Source: Burkholderia stabilis
GTDB taxonomy: Bacteria > Pseudomonadota > Gammaproteobacteria > Burkholderiales > Burkholderiaceae
Length of the DNA: 64,000 nucleotides
Assembly: GCF_001742165.1 (NCBI RefSeq)
Contig: NZ_CP016444.1
Location: forward strand, 620,001-684,000
Reading direction: 5' to 3'
Positions within the stretch are counted from its first letter, which is position 1; each line of letters begins with the position of its first letter. The notes under the pieces are model-generated. The model did no database searches and had not been told where the DNA came from. It saw only the letters and a program-made list of their open reading frames with translations. Below are positions 1 through 9,095 of this stretch, one piece after another. The position numbers were made by a program, and so were the translations under genes.

Positions 1-2
1 CT

Positions 3-629
3 TTTGTCACCGGGGCATTGACGGTCGGCGCCCGGCGATTCGACAAGGGCGGCGAGAACTTCTACGACCAGATTTCAGCGTTGCACAAATCGGTGCGTGG
101 CTCGAATCCGGACGCGGCGCTCTATTGGCTGTGCCGGATGCTGGACGGTGGCTGCGATCGCAAATACCTCGCGCGTCGGATCGTCGCGATCGCATGGGAC
201 GACATCGGGCTTGCCGATCCTCGCGGGCCCAGGATGGCGAACGCCGCGGTCGAAGCCTGCGAACGGCTTGGTGCGCCGGACGGCGACCTGGCGCTCGCGC
301 AGGCGGTGCTTTACCTCGCGTGCGCGGCGAAGAGCAACGCCGGCGGCATGGCGTTCATGCAGGCGAGGGCGTTTGTTCGGCAAGACCTACCGCGCGACGT
401 GCCGCAGCATTTGCGGGACGCGCCGGCGCAGGTGCTGCGCGCGCTCGGCCACACGTATCGCGATCCGCATGATGAACCGCATGGGTACGCGGCGGGAGAA
501 ACCTATTTGCCGGACGGAATGTACGAGCCGCATTGGTACCAGCCAGTGCCGCGTGGGGTCGAGGCGAGGATCGCCGAACGGCTTGCCTGGTTAGGCACGC
601 TCGACCGGGGCGCAGGCAGGCGGGACTGA
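3..629 (+). CDS. rarA: Replication-associated recombination protein A, C-terminal part (partial at window edge)
   Basis: The frame is open to the left edge, so the gene begins outside the window and only the last ~209 codons are seen. They match the MgsA/RarA C-terminal tetramerisation region: a FDKGGENFYDQISALHKSVRG-like block near 27-90, then IAWDDIGLADPR, LYLACAAKSN and the tail motif GVEARIAERLAWL. RarA is an AAA+ ATPase of the clamp-loader superfamily acting at stalled replication forks. The ATPase part is not visible, so I cannot say whether the whole gene is intact. A transposase scrap follows directly, so this may be a second, cut copy. The TTG at 18 is not a credible start because homology extends through it. 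Confidence 0.85.
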   Translation, partial: FVTGALTVGARRFDKGGENFYDQISALHKSVRGSNPDAALYWLCRMLDGGCDRKYLARRIVAIAWDDIGLADPRGPRMANAAVEACERLGAPDGDLALAQAVLYLACAAKSNAGGMAFMQARAFVRQDLPRDVPQHLRDAPAQVLRALGHTYRDPHDEPHGYAAGETYLPDGMYEPHWYQPVPRGVEARIAERLAWLGTLDRGAGRRD

Positions 630-646
630 CGCGGAGCTGCAATTAG

Positions 647-817
647 TCAAGCGGTGTCCGGATGATTGCGTGTGAACGATGCGTTCGATTCGCGGTGTGG
701 GTATCTGGGCGGCAGGGCGCGCACCGTGTTTCGGGACAGGCCCGTGCGCCGCGCAATCTCGCACGGCGGGACCTTCTCGCGGAAATACATCCGCCTGATC
801 CTGGCCTGCATGCCCAT
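647..817 (-). pseudogene. IS21-type transposase (IstA) N-terminal fragment
   Basis: Read on the minus strand from the ATG at 817, this 56-residue frame begins MGMQARIRRMYFREK and continues with the helix-turn-helix EIARRTGLSRNTVRAL, the pattern at the start of IS21-family IstA transposases. After about 37 residues similarity stops and the frame ends at a TGA near 647. No IstB or terminal repeats are visible. It is a leftover of an insertion sequence next to the rarA end. The helix-turn-helix is clear; assignment to IS21 rather than another DDE family is from memory of the motif. Confidence 0.55.
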
Positions 818-940
818 CGTGATCGCCCCTGTATCCGCTGCTCAACGATTGAGCCGGGCATTCAATCACGTGGGTCGAAATTCAATGAAAACCACGAGCC
901 CGGACGAGTCCATTACGGGTGCACGTCAACACTTGCCCCC

Positions 941-1513
941 TCACGCCTCGATCTCGACAACCCGCGCCAGCACCCGATCCAGCAACCCCTGCGCAAACGC
1001 GTACGCCGGCGTCTCAGTCGCGAACAGGATCCGGTAGACCAGCGGCGCGATGAGATAGTCCATCAAGGTCTGGCAAGTCGGTGGGGTTTCCCCGCGCGCC
1101 AGCGCCTGTTCGCGCATGAGGTCAAGCTGTTCCTCGATACAGTGCGCGCATTGCCCCGCATTGAGCGGATCGGTGCTGTTCAGCACATCACGAAGCAGCG
1201 TCCGGCCGACCTCGGACGACATCTCCTCGAGATACTGGGCCAGCCAGTTCTCCATGTCCTGTCGAAACGAGCCGGTGTCCGGCGGAAGACTGTCGGGCAG
1301 GAGATTCTCGATCGCCACGTCGGAAAGCAACTGCGGCAGGTCGCCCCAGCGCCGATAGATGGTCGACGGCGTCACGCCGGCGCGCGCCGCGATGGCCGGC
1401 ACGGTCAGGCCGTCCCGGCCGTTTTCCTGCTGGAGGCCGCGGACTGCGCGATGCACGGCCTCCTGTACGCGCGCGCTGCGACCACCTGGCCGCAATCCCT
1501 TTCTCGTCGTCAT
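941..1513 (-). CDS. TetR-family transcriptional repressor
   Basis: About 190 residues from the ATG at 1513, preceded by an AAGGAA Shine-Dalgarno. The N-terminal helix-turn-helix reads GLTVPAIAARAGVTPSTIYRRWGDLPQLL (about residues 35-65), the standard TetR DNA-binding layout. The C-terminal part is a ligand pocket resembling TetR_C regulators with a Cys-rich stretch (NAGQCAHCIEEQ). It is divergent from an MFS exporter and shares with it a 125-bp intergenic region carrying an inverted repeat, so it most likely represses that exporter and itself. An upstream in-frame ATG at 1549 would add 12 residues and cover one repeat arm, which makes it less likely. Confidence 0.88.
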   Translation of the reverse strand: MTTRKGLRPGGRSARVQEAVHRAVRGLQQENGRDGLTVPAIAARAGVTPSTIYRRWGDLPQLLSDVAIENLLPDSLPPDTGSFRQDMENWLAQYLEEMSSEVGRTLLRDVLNSTDPLNAGQCAHCIEEQLDLMREQALARGETPPTCQTLMDYLIAPLVYRILFATETPAYAFAQGLLDRVLARVVEIEA

Positions 1514-1555
1514 GGTCGATTCAATTCCTTCATGCAACACATCGAACAACGAACG

Positions 1556-1625
1556 CCACTAAAGCAAAATATTTGCATTTGCGCGCGGCCGTCGTTATAT
1601 TAAAGCACATTCTTTGCGTTAGTGG
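1556..1625. promoter_or_regulatory. Divergent TetR/MFS promoter with 13-bp inverted repeat
   Basis: CCACTAAAGCAAA (1556-1568) and TTTGCGTTAGTGG (1613-1625) are inverted repeats matching at 12 of 13 positions, 44 bp apart. Between them lies a candidate sigma-70 promoter for the MFS gene: TTGCAT at 1573-1578 and TTATAT at 1595-1600, 16 bp apart. A second near-palindrome GCAAAATATTTGC overlaps the left arm (1564-1576). The arrangement fits a TetR operator pair bracketing the promoter. Binding is inferred. Confidence 0.5.
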
Positions 1626-1638
1626 ATCGGCCGACCTC

Positions 1639-2871
1639 ATGTCGAATGTCACCCAAACCGAAGCACCCGCCGGCGCGGCGCCTGCTGCGACCGCATCCGC
1701 GCTGACGACCCACACGATCACGCTGGTGGGTTATCTCGCCGCGTCGAGCGTGCCGACGCCGCTTTATCGGCTCTATCAGGCGCAATGGCATTTCTCGCCG
1801 ATGCTGCTGACGCTGATCTTCGGCGTGTATGCGCTGTCGCTGCTGTCCGCGCTGATCGTGGCGGGGGCGCTTTCCGATTATATCGGCCGGCGCCCGGTGA
1901 TCAGCGCGGCGCTCGTTCTCGAAATGGGCGCGATGGGGCTGTTTCTGGCGGCGGTCGGCCCAGGCTGGCTCATCGCGGCGCGCGTGCTGCAAGGCGTGGC
2001 GACCGGGCTCGCGGCCGCGTCCGTGGGGGCGGCCCTCATCGATCTCGACAGGGAGCGGGGCGCGCTGATCAACGGGTTGGCGCCGATGGGCGGCATGTCG
2101 CTCGGGGCGCTCGGCTCGACCGCGCTGGCGCAGTTGGCGCCCGCGCCGCTACATCTCGTATTCGTTCTGCTGCTGGCGCTCTTCGCTTTCCAGCTGTTCC
2201 AGACGTGGCGCACGCCGGAAACGTCGGGCGGCCGGCCCGGCGCGCTGAAGTCGTTGCGGCCGAGCATTTCGGTGCCACCGGGCGCCAGGGCCGAGCTGCT
2301 GGCGATCACGCCGATCAACGTCGCAGTGTGGGCGCTCGGTGGTTTCTATCTGTCGTTGATGCCGTCGCTGATCGGCAAGGTGACCGGCGCGGCATCGGTC
2401 TGGCTCGGCGGGTTGAGCGTCGCGGCGCTGACGTTGAGCGGTGGCGTGGCCATCCTGGTCGTGCGCCTGCGCAAACCGCTCCCGGTGCTGATCGTCGGTG
2501 CGGTGGCGCTGCTCATCGGCATTCCCGCGATCCTCGCAGGCGCGGATCTGGGCGTGACGGCGATCCTGCTCGTCGGCTCGGTGATCGCCGGGATCGGATT
2601 CGGGTCAGGATTTCTCGGCGCGGTGCGCAGCGTGATGCCGCTCGCGCAACCGCACGAACGAGCGGGGCTGATGGCGGCCTTCTATGTCGAAAGCTATCTC
2701 GCGAACAGCCTGCCGGCGATTCTCGCGGGCTACATGACGCCGCGGTTCGGATTGCTGAAGGTCGCCAATTTCTATGGTGGCGCATTGATTCTGCTGGTGC
2801 TGACGGGATTGGCGTTCACGATCGCACGACATCGGAGCGATCGCGGTGTGGCCGGGTCGGCCGCGCATTGA
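1639..2871 (+). CDS. MFS transporter (12-helix drug-exporter type)
   Basis: Inner-membrane major facilitator of about 410 residues with repeated hydrophobic helices. The motif-A-like loop GALSDYIGRRPV follows helix 2, and a second half begins near LLAITPINVAVWALGG. I chose the ATG at 1639 (MSNVTQTE) because the upstream extension would run through the promoter and operator region. It likely exports a small toxic compound by proton antiport. The divergent TetR is the obvious regulator; the substrate cannot be read from sequence. Confidence 0.88.
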   Translation: MSNVTQTEAPAGAAPAATASALTTHTITLVGYLAASSVPTPLYRLYQAQWHFSPMLLTLIFGVYALSLLSALIVAGALSDYIGRRPVISAALVLEMGAMGLFLAAVGPGWLIAARVLQGVATGLAAASVGAALIDLDRERGALINGLAPMGGMSLGALGSTALAQLAPAPLHLVFVLLLALFAFQLFQTWRTPETSGGRPGALKSLRPSISVPPGARAELLAITPINVAVWALGGFYLSLMPSLIGKVTGAASVWLGGLSVAALTLSGGVAILVVRLRKPLPVLIVGAVALLIGIPAILAGADLGVTAILLVGSVIAGIGFGSGFLGAVRSVMPLAQPHERAGLMAAFYVESYLANSLPAILAGYMTPRFGLLKVANFYGGALILLVLTGLAFTIARHRSDRGVAGSAAH

Positions 2872-2935
2872 GCTGGCACGGGATCCCGGCGTCGAGCCGG
2901 AACCGGGTTTCTGAACAGTCGAGGGGAGGAAGGTG

Positions 2936-4453
2936 ATGGATACGCTCAGCGCACGGGGCTTCACGACGGCTGCTGCCGCTCGTTCGACGGCAGAAGTCGC
3001 ATCGTTTCAGGCAGCGCCGGCCGTTTCGCCGCGTGATGCAGCGTTACTCGGCCTCGGGGCGGCCGAGGCCGTCGCCGCGATGCAGCGTGGCGATTTCACC
3101 GCGGAGCGGTACGCGACGACGCTCCTCGAGCAGGTGGACCGCTGGAGCGCCCTCAATGCGTTCCGCACGCTGGATCGCGATGCGGTGCTGCAGGCGGCCC
3201 GCTCGGCGGACGCACATCGCAGCCGGGGCGGCGTGCTCGGCCGGCTCCACGGCCTGCCGATTCCGGTGAAGGACAGCGTCAACACGCGTACGCTTCCGAC
3301 GTCGAACGGCACGTTGTCGCTGACGGGCTTCAGGCCATCTGCGGACGCCGGTGTGATCGGCCTGCTTGACGAGGAAGGGGCGATCGTCATGGGCAAGACC
3401 AATCTGCACGAACTGTCGTTCGGCTGGACCAGCAACAACGAAACCTTCGGCGCGGTTCGCAATCCATACGATTTCGCGCGCAGCCCCGGCGGCAGCAGCG
3501 GCGGTTCGGCAGCCGCGGTGTCCGCCGGGATGGCGCCGCTCGCCGTGGCCGAGGACACCTGGGGGTCGATTCGTCTGCCGGCGTCTTTTTGCGGGCTCGC
3601 GGGCTTTCGTCCGAGCTGCGGACGCTACCCGGACGACGGCATCATGCCGTTGAGCAGGCGCTTCGATCAGGTCGGCCCGCTTGCCCGCCGCGTCGACGAT
3701 CTTGTGCTGTTCGACCAGATTGCCGCGCGCGACGCGCGGCCGATCGAGCCGCGCGCCACGAACGGGATTCGCATCGCGATGCCGGCGGCGTTTTGGGCGG
3801 ACCTCGATCCCGAAGTCGAACGGGTCGCGCGACGTGCGTTGGGGCGCCTGCGCGAAGCGGGCATATCGGTCGTGGAAATCGCCGCGTCGCTGAACGATGT
3901 GGCGCGTGCGCCCGGCGTCGTCGGGACGATCGTGGCTTACGAGTTGCGAAGCAGTGTCGCGGATTTTCTCCGACGGCACGAAACAGGCGTCTCGTTCGAC
4001 GATCTGTATGCGGCGCTCGCATCGAATACGAAGAATCTGATGGATTCGATGATCCTGCCGCCGCGCGCGCCTTCGCGCGAAGCGTATGAGGCGGCGTTGC
4101 GCGAACGGAGCACGATCGCGTCGATCGTTGCTGCTCGCATGCGGATGCACCGCGTGCACGCGCTGGCATTTCCGGTTGCCACGGTGCGTGCGCCATGGAT
4201 CGGTGAGGAAACCGAAGTGACGATCGACGGCGGGCGCACGGTCGACGCATTCGATGCGCTGGGCCGCAACGTCGCGCTCGGCAGTTGCGTCGGCATGGCA
4301 AGCATCGTGCTACCTGCGGGACTTGCGGGCGACGGCATGCCGGTCGGGATCGAGTTCGCCGGATTGCCGGGCGGCGACCGGGACATGCTCGCGCTCGGAC
4401 TCGCGCTGGAACGGATTCTCGGCGGCGCCGAGCCGCCGGTGGCCCGGAGTTGA
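2936..4453 (+). CDS. Amidase-signature family amidohydrolase
   Basis: 505 residues, typical for the AS family that hydrolyses amides (indoleacetamide, mandelamide, aryl-amides). The Lys-Ser-Ser triad is visible: Lys112 in LPIPVKDS, the cis-Ser in SPGGSSGGSAAA (about 187-188), and the nucleophile Ser211 in DTWGSIRLPASFCG. The usual Gly before GSIR is Trp here, which may alter substrate choice. Start is the ATG at 2936 behind a strong GAGGGGAGGAAGG; an in-frame GTG lies one codon upstream. It follows the MFS gene by 64 bp in the same direction and may be cotranscribed. The true substrate is unknown. Confidence 0.9.
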   Translation: MDTLSARGFTTAAAARSTAEVASFQAAPAVSPRDAALLGLGAAEAVAAMQRGDFTAERYATTLLEQVDRWSALNAFRTLDRDAVLQAARSADAHRSRGGVLGRLHGLPIPVKDSVNTRTLPTSNGTLSLTGFRPSADAGVIGLLDEEGAIVMGKTNLHELSFGWTSNNETFGAVRNPYDFARSPGGSSGGSAAAVSAGMAPLAVAEDTWGSIRLPASFCGLAGFRPSCGRYPDDGIMPLSRRFDQVGPLARRVDDLVLFDQIAARDARPIEPRATNGIRIAMPAAFWADLDPEVERVARRALGRLREAGISVVEIAASLNDVARAPGVVGTIVAYELRSSVADFLRRHETGVSFDDLYAALASNTKNLMDSMILPPRAPSREAYEAALRERSTIASIVAARMRMHRVHALAFPVATVRAPWIGEETEVTIDGGRTVDAFDALGRNVALGSCVGMASIVLPAGLAGDGMPVGIEFAGLPGGDRDMLALGLALERILGGAEPPVARS

Positions 4454-4570
4454 CCGAAGGGGCGGCGCGGCGACAGGCGATTCGTTACTGCTGCGCATCG
4501 TGACTCATGAACCAACCATTCCTGAATTGAATAGCGAGGAGAATGCATCCACACGATGAGCATTGACTCC

Positions 4571-4602
4571 GCACGTGCCGTCGTCCGAGCGGCGGCACGT
4601 GC
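4571..4602. terminator. Strong stem-loop between amidase and RND operon
   Basis: GCACGTGCCG (4571-4580) and CGGCACGTGC (4593-4602) are a perfect 10-bp inverted repeat with a 12-nt loop. No U-run follows, so it may be a Rho-assisted terminator, an mRNA-stabilising hairpin or a protein site in the leader of the pump operon. The rest of the 257-bp gap (4454-4710) shows no convincing gene. Confidence 0.4.
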
Positions 4603-4710
4603 ACGGGGAGCCGCCCCGGCTGGCTACCATGCGTAGCGGCGAGCGCAGCCGATCCGGAAGAGAGCCGGATATTCAGATCAATCCAATTCATTCAAACATT
4701 GCTTAACGCT

Positions 4711-5904
4711 ATGGTTCGCCATTCAGGTTTTGGAAGCGCACGCCGCCTGCGGGCCGCGGGCATGCTGGTGTCGTGGGCAGGCATGCTGGTTTTGCTGGCG
4801 GGTTGTCACGGGGAAGCGCACGATGCGGCGCCGCCTGCGCCCGAGGTCGGCGTCGAGACGATCGCGCCGCGCACGGTTCACGTCACCGACGAATTCAATG
4901 GTCGCGTCGAAGCGGTCGATGCGGTCGAACTCAGGCCGCGTGTCAGCGGCTATCTCGATCGCGTCGCCTACAAGGAAGGCGATCGCGTCGCGCAAGGCGC
5001 GGTGCTGTTCGTCATTGATCAACGTCCTTACCTGATCGCGCTCGATCGAGCGAACGCGCAGCTGCAGCGCGCACGCGCGACGGCGAACCTCGCGCAGCTG
5101 CAGTACAAACGTGCGCAGACCCTGATCGCGTCGCACGCGACCTCGCAGGAAGAACTGGACAACACGCGCGCCGCCGATGCGCAGGCGCGCGCGGATCTGA
5201 GCGCAGCGGAGGCGGCCGTCGCGGACGCGAAGCTCAATCTCGGCTTTACCGAAGTGCGCGCGCCGATCGCAGGGCGGGTCGGCCGTGCGCTCGTGACGGC
5301 GGGCAATCTCGCCCGCGCGGACCAGACGCTGCTGACGACGATCGTGTCCCAGGATCCGGTGTACGTCTATTTCGACTGCGACGAGCAGAGCTATCTGCGC
5401 TACGGTGCGCAGCGCACCGATCCGCGCGGCCGCGCGATCGGCGCGAACCCGGTCAGCGTCGGGCTCGCGAACGAGACCGGCTTCCCGCACGCGGGCACCG
5501 TCGATTTTCTCGATAACCGGCTCGATCCGGCGACGGGGACGATCCGTGCGCGCGTGCGTCTCGCGAATCCGGACCACGTGTTTACGCCGGGGCTGTATGC
5601 GCGCGTGCAGCTGACGAGCGGACGCGACGATCGCGCGCTGGTGATCGACGACAAGGCGGTGCTGACCGACCAGGACCGCAAGTACGTCTACGTGATCGGT
5701 CCGGGCGACAAAGCGCTCCGTCGCGACGTGACGATCGGCCGCCAGCTCGACGGCCGGCGCATCATCGAAAGCGGGTTGAAGTCCGGCGATCGCGTGGTCG
5801 TCGAGGGCCTGCAGCGGATCTTTTATCCGGGCGCATCGGTGAAGCCGAAGGCGCTGGCCGTGCAGACCGCCGATGATTCGGCGGCGCGCGCGATTACCCG
5901 CTGA
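4711..5904 (+). CDS. RND efflux periplasmic adaptor (MexE-like lipoprotein)
   Basis: Membrane-fusion protein of a tripartite pump, about 397 residues. The N-terminus has a signal ending in a lipobox (VLLAGC) so it is probably a lipoprotein. A lipoyl/hairpin region follows (RPRVSGYLDRVAYKEGD, then an alpha-hairpin ANAQLQRARATANLAQLQYKRAQ) and the closing half-motif LGFTEVRAPIAGRVGRALV. The beta-barrel and membrane-proximal domains follow (VYFDCDEQSYLRY; FTPGLYARVQL). Start is the ATG at 4711; a TTG at 4699 is in frame. It is 14 bp upstream of the RND gene. Closest to the MexE/BpeE/CeoA group. Confidence 0.9.
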   Translation: MVRHSGFGSARRLRAAGMLVSWAGMLVLLAGCHGEAHDAAPPAPEVGVETIAPRTVHVTDEFNGRVEAVDAVELRPRVSGYLDRVAYKEGDRVAQGAVLFVIDQRPYLIALDRANAQLQRARATANLAQLQYKRAQTLIASHATSQEELDNTRAADAQARADLSAAEAAVADAKLNLGFTEVRAPIAGRVGRALVTAGNLARADQTLLTTIVSQDPVYVYFDCDEQSYLRYGAQRTDPRGRAIGANPVSVGLANETGFPHAGTVDFLDNRLDPATGTIRARVRLANPDHVFTPGLYARVQLTSGRDDRALVIDDKAVLTDQDRKYVYVIGPGDKALRRDVTIGRQLDGRRIIESGLKSGDRVVVEGLQRIFYPGASVKPKALAVQTADDSAARAITR

Positions 5905-5918
5905 CGATCGGAGGCGTG

Positions 5919-8900
5919 ATGGATTTCTCGAAATTCTTCATCGACCGGCCGATCTTCGCGGTCGTGCTGTCGATCATCATCTTCGCGATCGGCCTGATCG
6001 CAATCCCGATGCTGCCGACGGGCGAGTACCCGGAAGTCGTGCCGCCGAGCGTCGTGGTGCGCGCGACGTATCCGGGTGCAAACCCGAAGGAGATCGCCGA
6101 GTCGGTCGCCGAGCCGCTCGAGGAAGCGATCAACGGCGTCGAAGGCATCATGTACATGAAGTCGGTTGCGGGCTCGGACGGCAGCCTGCAGGTCGTCGTC
6201 ACGTTCATGCCGAGCGTGGATGCGGACACGGCCGCGGTGCGCGTGCAGAACCGCGTGAGCCAGGCGCTGTCGCGCTTGCCCGACGAGGTGCGGCAGTACG
6301 GCGTGACGACGCAGAAGCAGTCGCCGACGCCGCTGATGTATATCGGCCTGATCTCGCCGGACGGTAGCCGCGATCCGCTGTACCTGCGCAACTACCTGAC
6401 GCTGCACGTGAAAGACGAACTGTCGCGCATTCCCGGCATCGGCGATGTCAGCCTGCACGGTTCCGGCGATTACGCGATGCGGATCTGGCTCGATCCGAAC
6501 CGGCTCGCGTCGCGCGGGCTGACTGCGGGCGACGTGATCGCCGCGGTGCGTGAGCAGAACGTCCAGGTGTCGGCGGGCCAGCTCGGCGCGGAGCCGTCGC
6601 CGAAGGCCACCGATTTCCTCATGTCGATCAACGTCCGCGGCCGGCTGCGCACGACCCAGGAGTTCGGCGACATCGTGCTGAAGAACGGCGCAGACGGCCA
6701 GGTGGTCAAGCTGTCCGACGTCGCGCGCATCGAACTGGGCGCCGGCGACTACACGCTGCGCGCGCACCTGGATCAATCCGACGCCGCGACGGTCGGCATC
6801 TTCCTGGCGCCGGGCGCGAATGCGCTCGCGGTCGCGAAGGCGGTGTACGCGAAACTCGACGAACTGGCGAAGCGGTTTCCGCCGGGGCTGACCTACAAGC
6901 CAATGTGGGACCCAACGGTGTTCGTGCGCGAATCGATCCGCGCGGTGCAGCACACGCTGATCGAGGCCGTCGTGCTTGTCGTGCTGGTCGTGATCCTGTT
7001 CCTGCAGACCTGGCGCGCGTCGATCATTCCGCTCGTCGCGGTACCGGTGTCGGTGGTCGGCACGTTCGCATGGCTGCTGCTGCTCGGCTATTCGATCAAC
7101 ACGCTGACGCTGTTCGGGCTCGTGCTCGCGATCGGGATCGTCGTCGACGACGCGATCGTCGTCGTCGAGAACGTGGAGCGCAACATCGAACAGGGGCTGA
7201 GCCCGCGCGATGCCGCCCATCAGGCGATGAAGGAAGTGTCGGGGCCGATCATCGCGATCGCGCTGGTGCTGTGCGCGGTGTTCGTGCCGATGGCGTTCCT
7301 GTCGGGCGTCACGGGCCAGTTCTACAAGCAGTTCGCGGTGACGATCGCGATCTCGACGGTGATCTCCGCGATCAACTCGCTGACGCTGTCGCCCGCGCTC
7401 GCCGCGAAGCTGCTGCGGCCGCACGATGCGCCGCCGGACGCGCTGTCGCGCGTGCTCGAACGCCTGTTCGGCCGCCTGTTCCGGGGGTTCAACCGCTTCT
7501 TCCTGCGCAGCTCGGATCGCTATCACGGCGTGGTCGGGCGCACCTTCCAGCAGCGCGGCGCGGTGTTCGTCGTCTACGTCGGCCTGCTCGCGGCGACGGC
7601 GCTGCTGTTCAAGACGGTGCCGGGCGGCTTCATCCCGATCCAGGACAAGCTGTACCTGTTCGCCGGCGCGAAGCTGCCGGAAGGCGCGTCGCTGTCGCGC
7701 ACCGATGCGGTGGTGCGGCAGATGGTGAAGATCGCGCACGAGACGGAGGGCGTCGAGATGATGCCCGCGTTCGCCGGCATGAATGCGCTGCAGGTCGTGA
7801 ACACGCCGAACATCACGAGCTCGTACATCCTGCTGAAGCCGTTCGACCAGCGCAAGCGCAGCGCCGCGCAGATCAATGCCGACCTGAACGCACGCTTTGC
7901 CGGCATCAAGGGCGGCTTCGCGTACGCACTGATGCCACCGCCGATCCAGGGGCTCGGCAACGGCTCCGGCTACGCGCTTTATCTGGAGGATCGCGCGGGG
8001 CTCGGCTACGGCGTGCTGCAGAACGCGGTCAACGCGTTCCAGGTCGCGGTTGCGAAGACACCCGGCATGCATTATCCGGTGAGCACCTATCAATCGAACA
8101 TCCCGCAGCTCGAGGTGAAGGTCGACCGGCTGAAGGCGAAGGCGCAGGGCGTCGCGCTGACCGACCTGTTCGAGGCGCTGCAGGTCTATCTGGGATCCGT
8201 CTACGTGAACGACTTCAACGTGTTCGGCCGCGTCTACCGCGTGATGGCGCAGGCCGACGCAGCGCACCGCCAGAGCGTCGAGGACATTGCAAATCTGCGC
8301 GTGCGCAACGCGAACGGCGAGATGGTGCCGATCGGCTCGATGGTGACCGTGACGCCGACCTTCGGACCCGATCCGGTCGTGCGCTACAACGGCTATCCGG
8401 CGGCCGGCCTGATCGGCGAAGCAGACCCGGCCGTGTTGTCGTCCGCGCAGGCGATCGCGAAGCTCCAGCAGATCGCGAAGGACGTGTTGCCGCCCGGCAT
8501 CACGCTCGAATGGACCGACCTCAGCTACCAGCAGGTCACGCAGAGCAACGCGGCGATCGTCGTGTTCCCGCTCGCGGTGATGCTGGTGTTCCTGGTGCTG
8601 GCGGCGCTGTACGAGAGCTGGACGCTGCCGCTTGCGGTGATCCTGATCGTGCCGGTCTGCATGGCCGCGGCGCTGTTCGGCGTGTGGCTGTCGGGCGGCG
8701 ACAACAACGTGTTCGTGCAGGTCGGGCTCGTCGTGCTGATGGGCCTTGCGTGCAAGAACGCGATCCTGATCGTCGAGTTCGCGCGCGAGCTCGAGATCCA
8801 CGGCAAGGGCATCGTCGAGGCCGCGCTCGAAGCGTGCCGGTTGCGGCTGCGCCCGATCGTGATGACGTCGGTCGCGTTCATTGCCGGGTCGGTGCCGCTG

Positions 8901-9095
8901 ATGATCGGCTCGGGCGCCGGCAGCGAAGTGCGCGCGGCCACCGGCGTCACGGTGTTTGCGGGGATGCTTGGCGTGACGCTGTTCGGTCTGTTCCTGACGC
9001 CGGTGTTCTATGTCGTGATCCGCACGCTGGCGGGAGGCAGGCAATCGACCGCCTGGGTCGAGCAGCCGGTGACGCTCGAAGGGGAACTCCAATGA
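5919..9095 (+). CDS. RND multidrug efflux transporter (MexF/HAE1-like)
   Basis: Proton-driven inner-membrane pump of 1058 residues, the normal HAE1 length. It begins FSKFFIDRPIFAVVLSIII, carries the porter-domain block AGSDGSLQVVVTF, and has the proton-relay aspartates in helix 4 (AIGIVVDDAIVVVENVERN, Asp410/Asp411). The C-terminal relay block reads VGLVVLMGLACKNAILIVEFARE. Start is the ATG at 5919 behind GGAGG; a GTG lies one codon upstream. It overlaps the outer-membrane gene by 4 bases (ATGA), showing a single operon. The MexF/BpeF type usually exports chloramphenicol, quinolones and trimethoprim; the substrate here is inferred only. Confidence 0.95.
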   Translation: MDFSKFFIDRPIFAVVLSIIIFAIGLIAIPMLPTGEYPEVVPPSVVVRATYPGANPKEIAESVAEPLEEAINGVEGIMYMKSVAGSDGSLQVVVTFMPSVDADTAAVRVQNRVSQALSRLPDEVRQYGVTTQKQSPTPLMYIGLISPDGSRDPLYLRNYLTLHVKDELSRIPGIGDVSLHGSGDYAMRIWLDPNRLASRGLTAGDVIAAVREQNVQVSAGQLGAEPSPKATDFLMSINVRGRLRTTQEFGDIVLKNGADGQVVKLSDVARIELGAGDYTLRAHLDQSDAATVGIFLAPGANALAVAKAVYAKLDELAKRFPPGLTYKPMWDPTVFVRESIRAVQHTLIEAVVLVVLVVILFLQTWRASIIPLVAVPVSVVGTFAWLLLLGYSINTLTLFGLVLAIGIVVDDAIVVVENVERNIEQGLSPRDAAHQAMKEVSGPIIAIALVLCAVFVPMAFLSGVTGQFYKQFAVTIAISTVISAINSLTLSPALAAKLLRPHDAPPDALSRVLERLFGRLFRGFNRFFLRSSDRYHGVVGRTFQQRGAVFVVYVGLLAATALLFKTVPGGFIPIQDKLYLFAGAKLPEGASLSRTDAVVRQMVKIAHETEGVEMMPAFAGMNALQVVNTPNITSSYILLKPFDQRKRSAAQINADLNARFAGIKGGFAYALMPPPIQGLGNGSGYALYLEDRAGLGYGVLQNAVNAFQVAVAKTPGMHYPVSTYQSNIPQLEVKVDRLKAKAQGVALTDLFEALQVYLGSVYVNDFNVFGRVYRVMAQADAAHRQSVEDIANLRVRNANGEMVPIGSMVTVTPTFGPDPVVRYNGYPAAGLIGEADPAVLSSAQAIAKLQQIAKDVLPPGITLEWTDLSYQQVTQSNAAIVVFPLAVMLVFLVLAALYESWTLPLAVILIVPVCMAAALFGVWLSGGDNNVFVQVGLVVLMGLACKNAILIVEFARELEIHGKGIVEAALEACRLRLRPIVMTSVAFIAGSVPLMIGSGAGSEVRAATGVTVFAGMLGVTLFGLFLTPVFYVVIRTLAGGRQSTAWVEQPVTLEGELQ

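Noticed and set aside
662..1603. 313-codon plus-strand frame across the IS scrap and the TetR gene
   Set aside because: Antisense shadow of the TetR gene; the minus-strand reading gives a clear helix-turn-helix.
4543..4566. Tiny frame MHPHDEH before the 4571-4602 stem-loop, suggestive of a His attenuator
   Set aside because: The AGGAGA lies directly against the ATG, no competing anti-terminator pairing or T-run is seen, and the downstream genes are an efflux pump.
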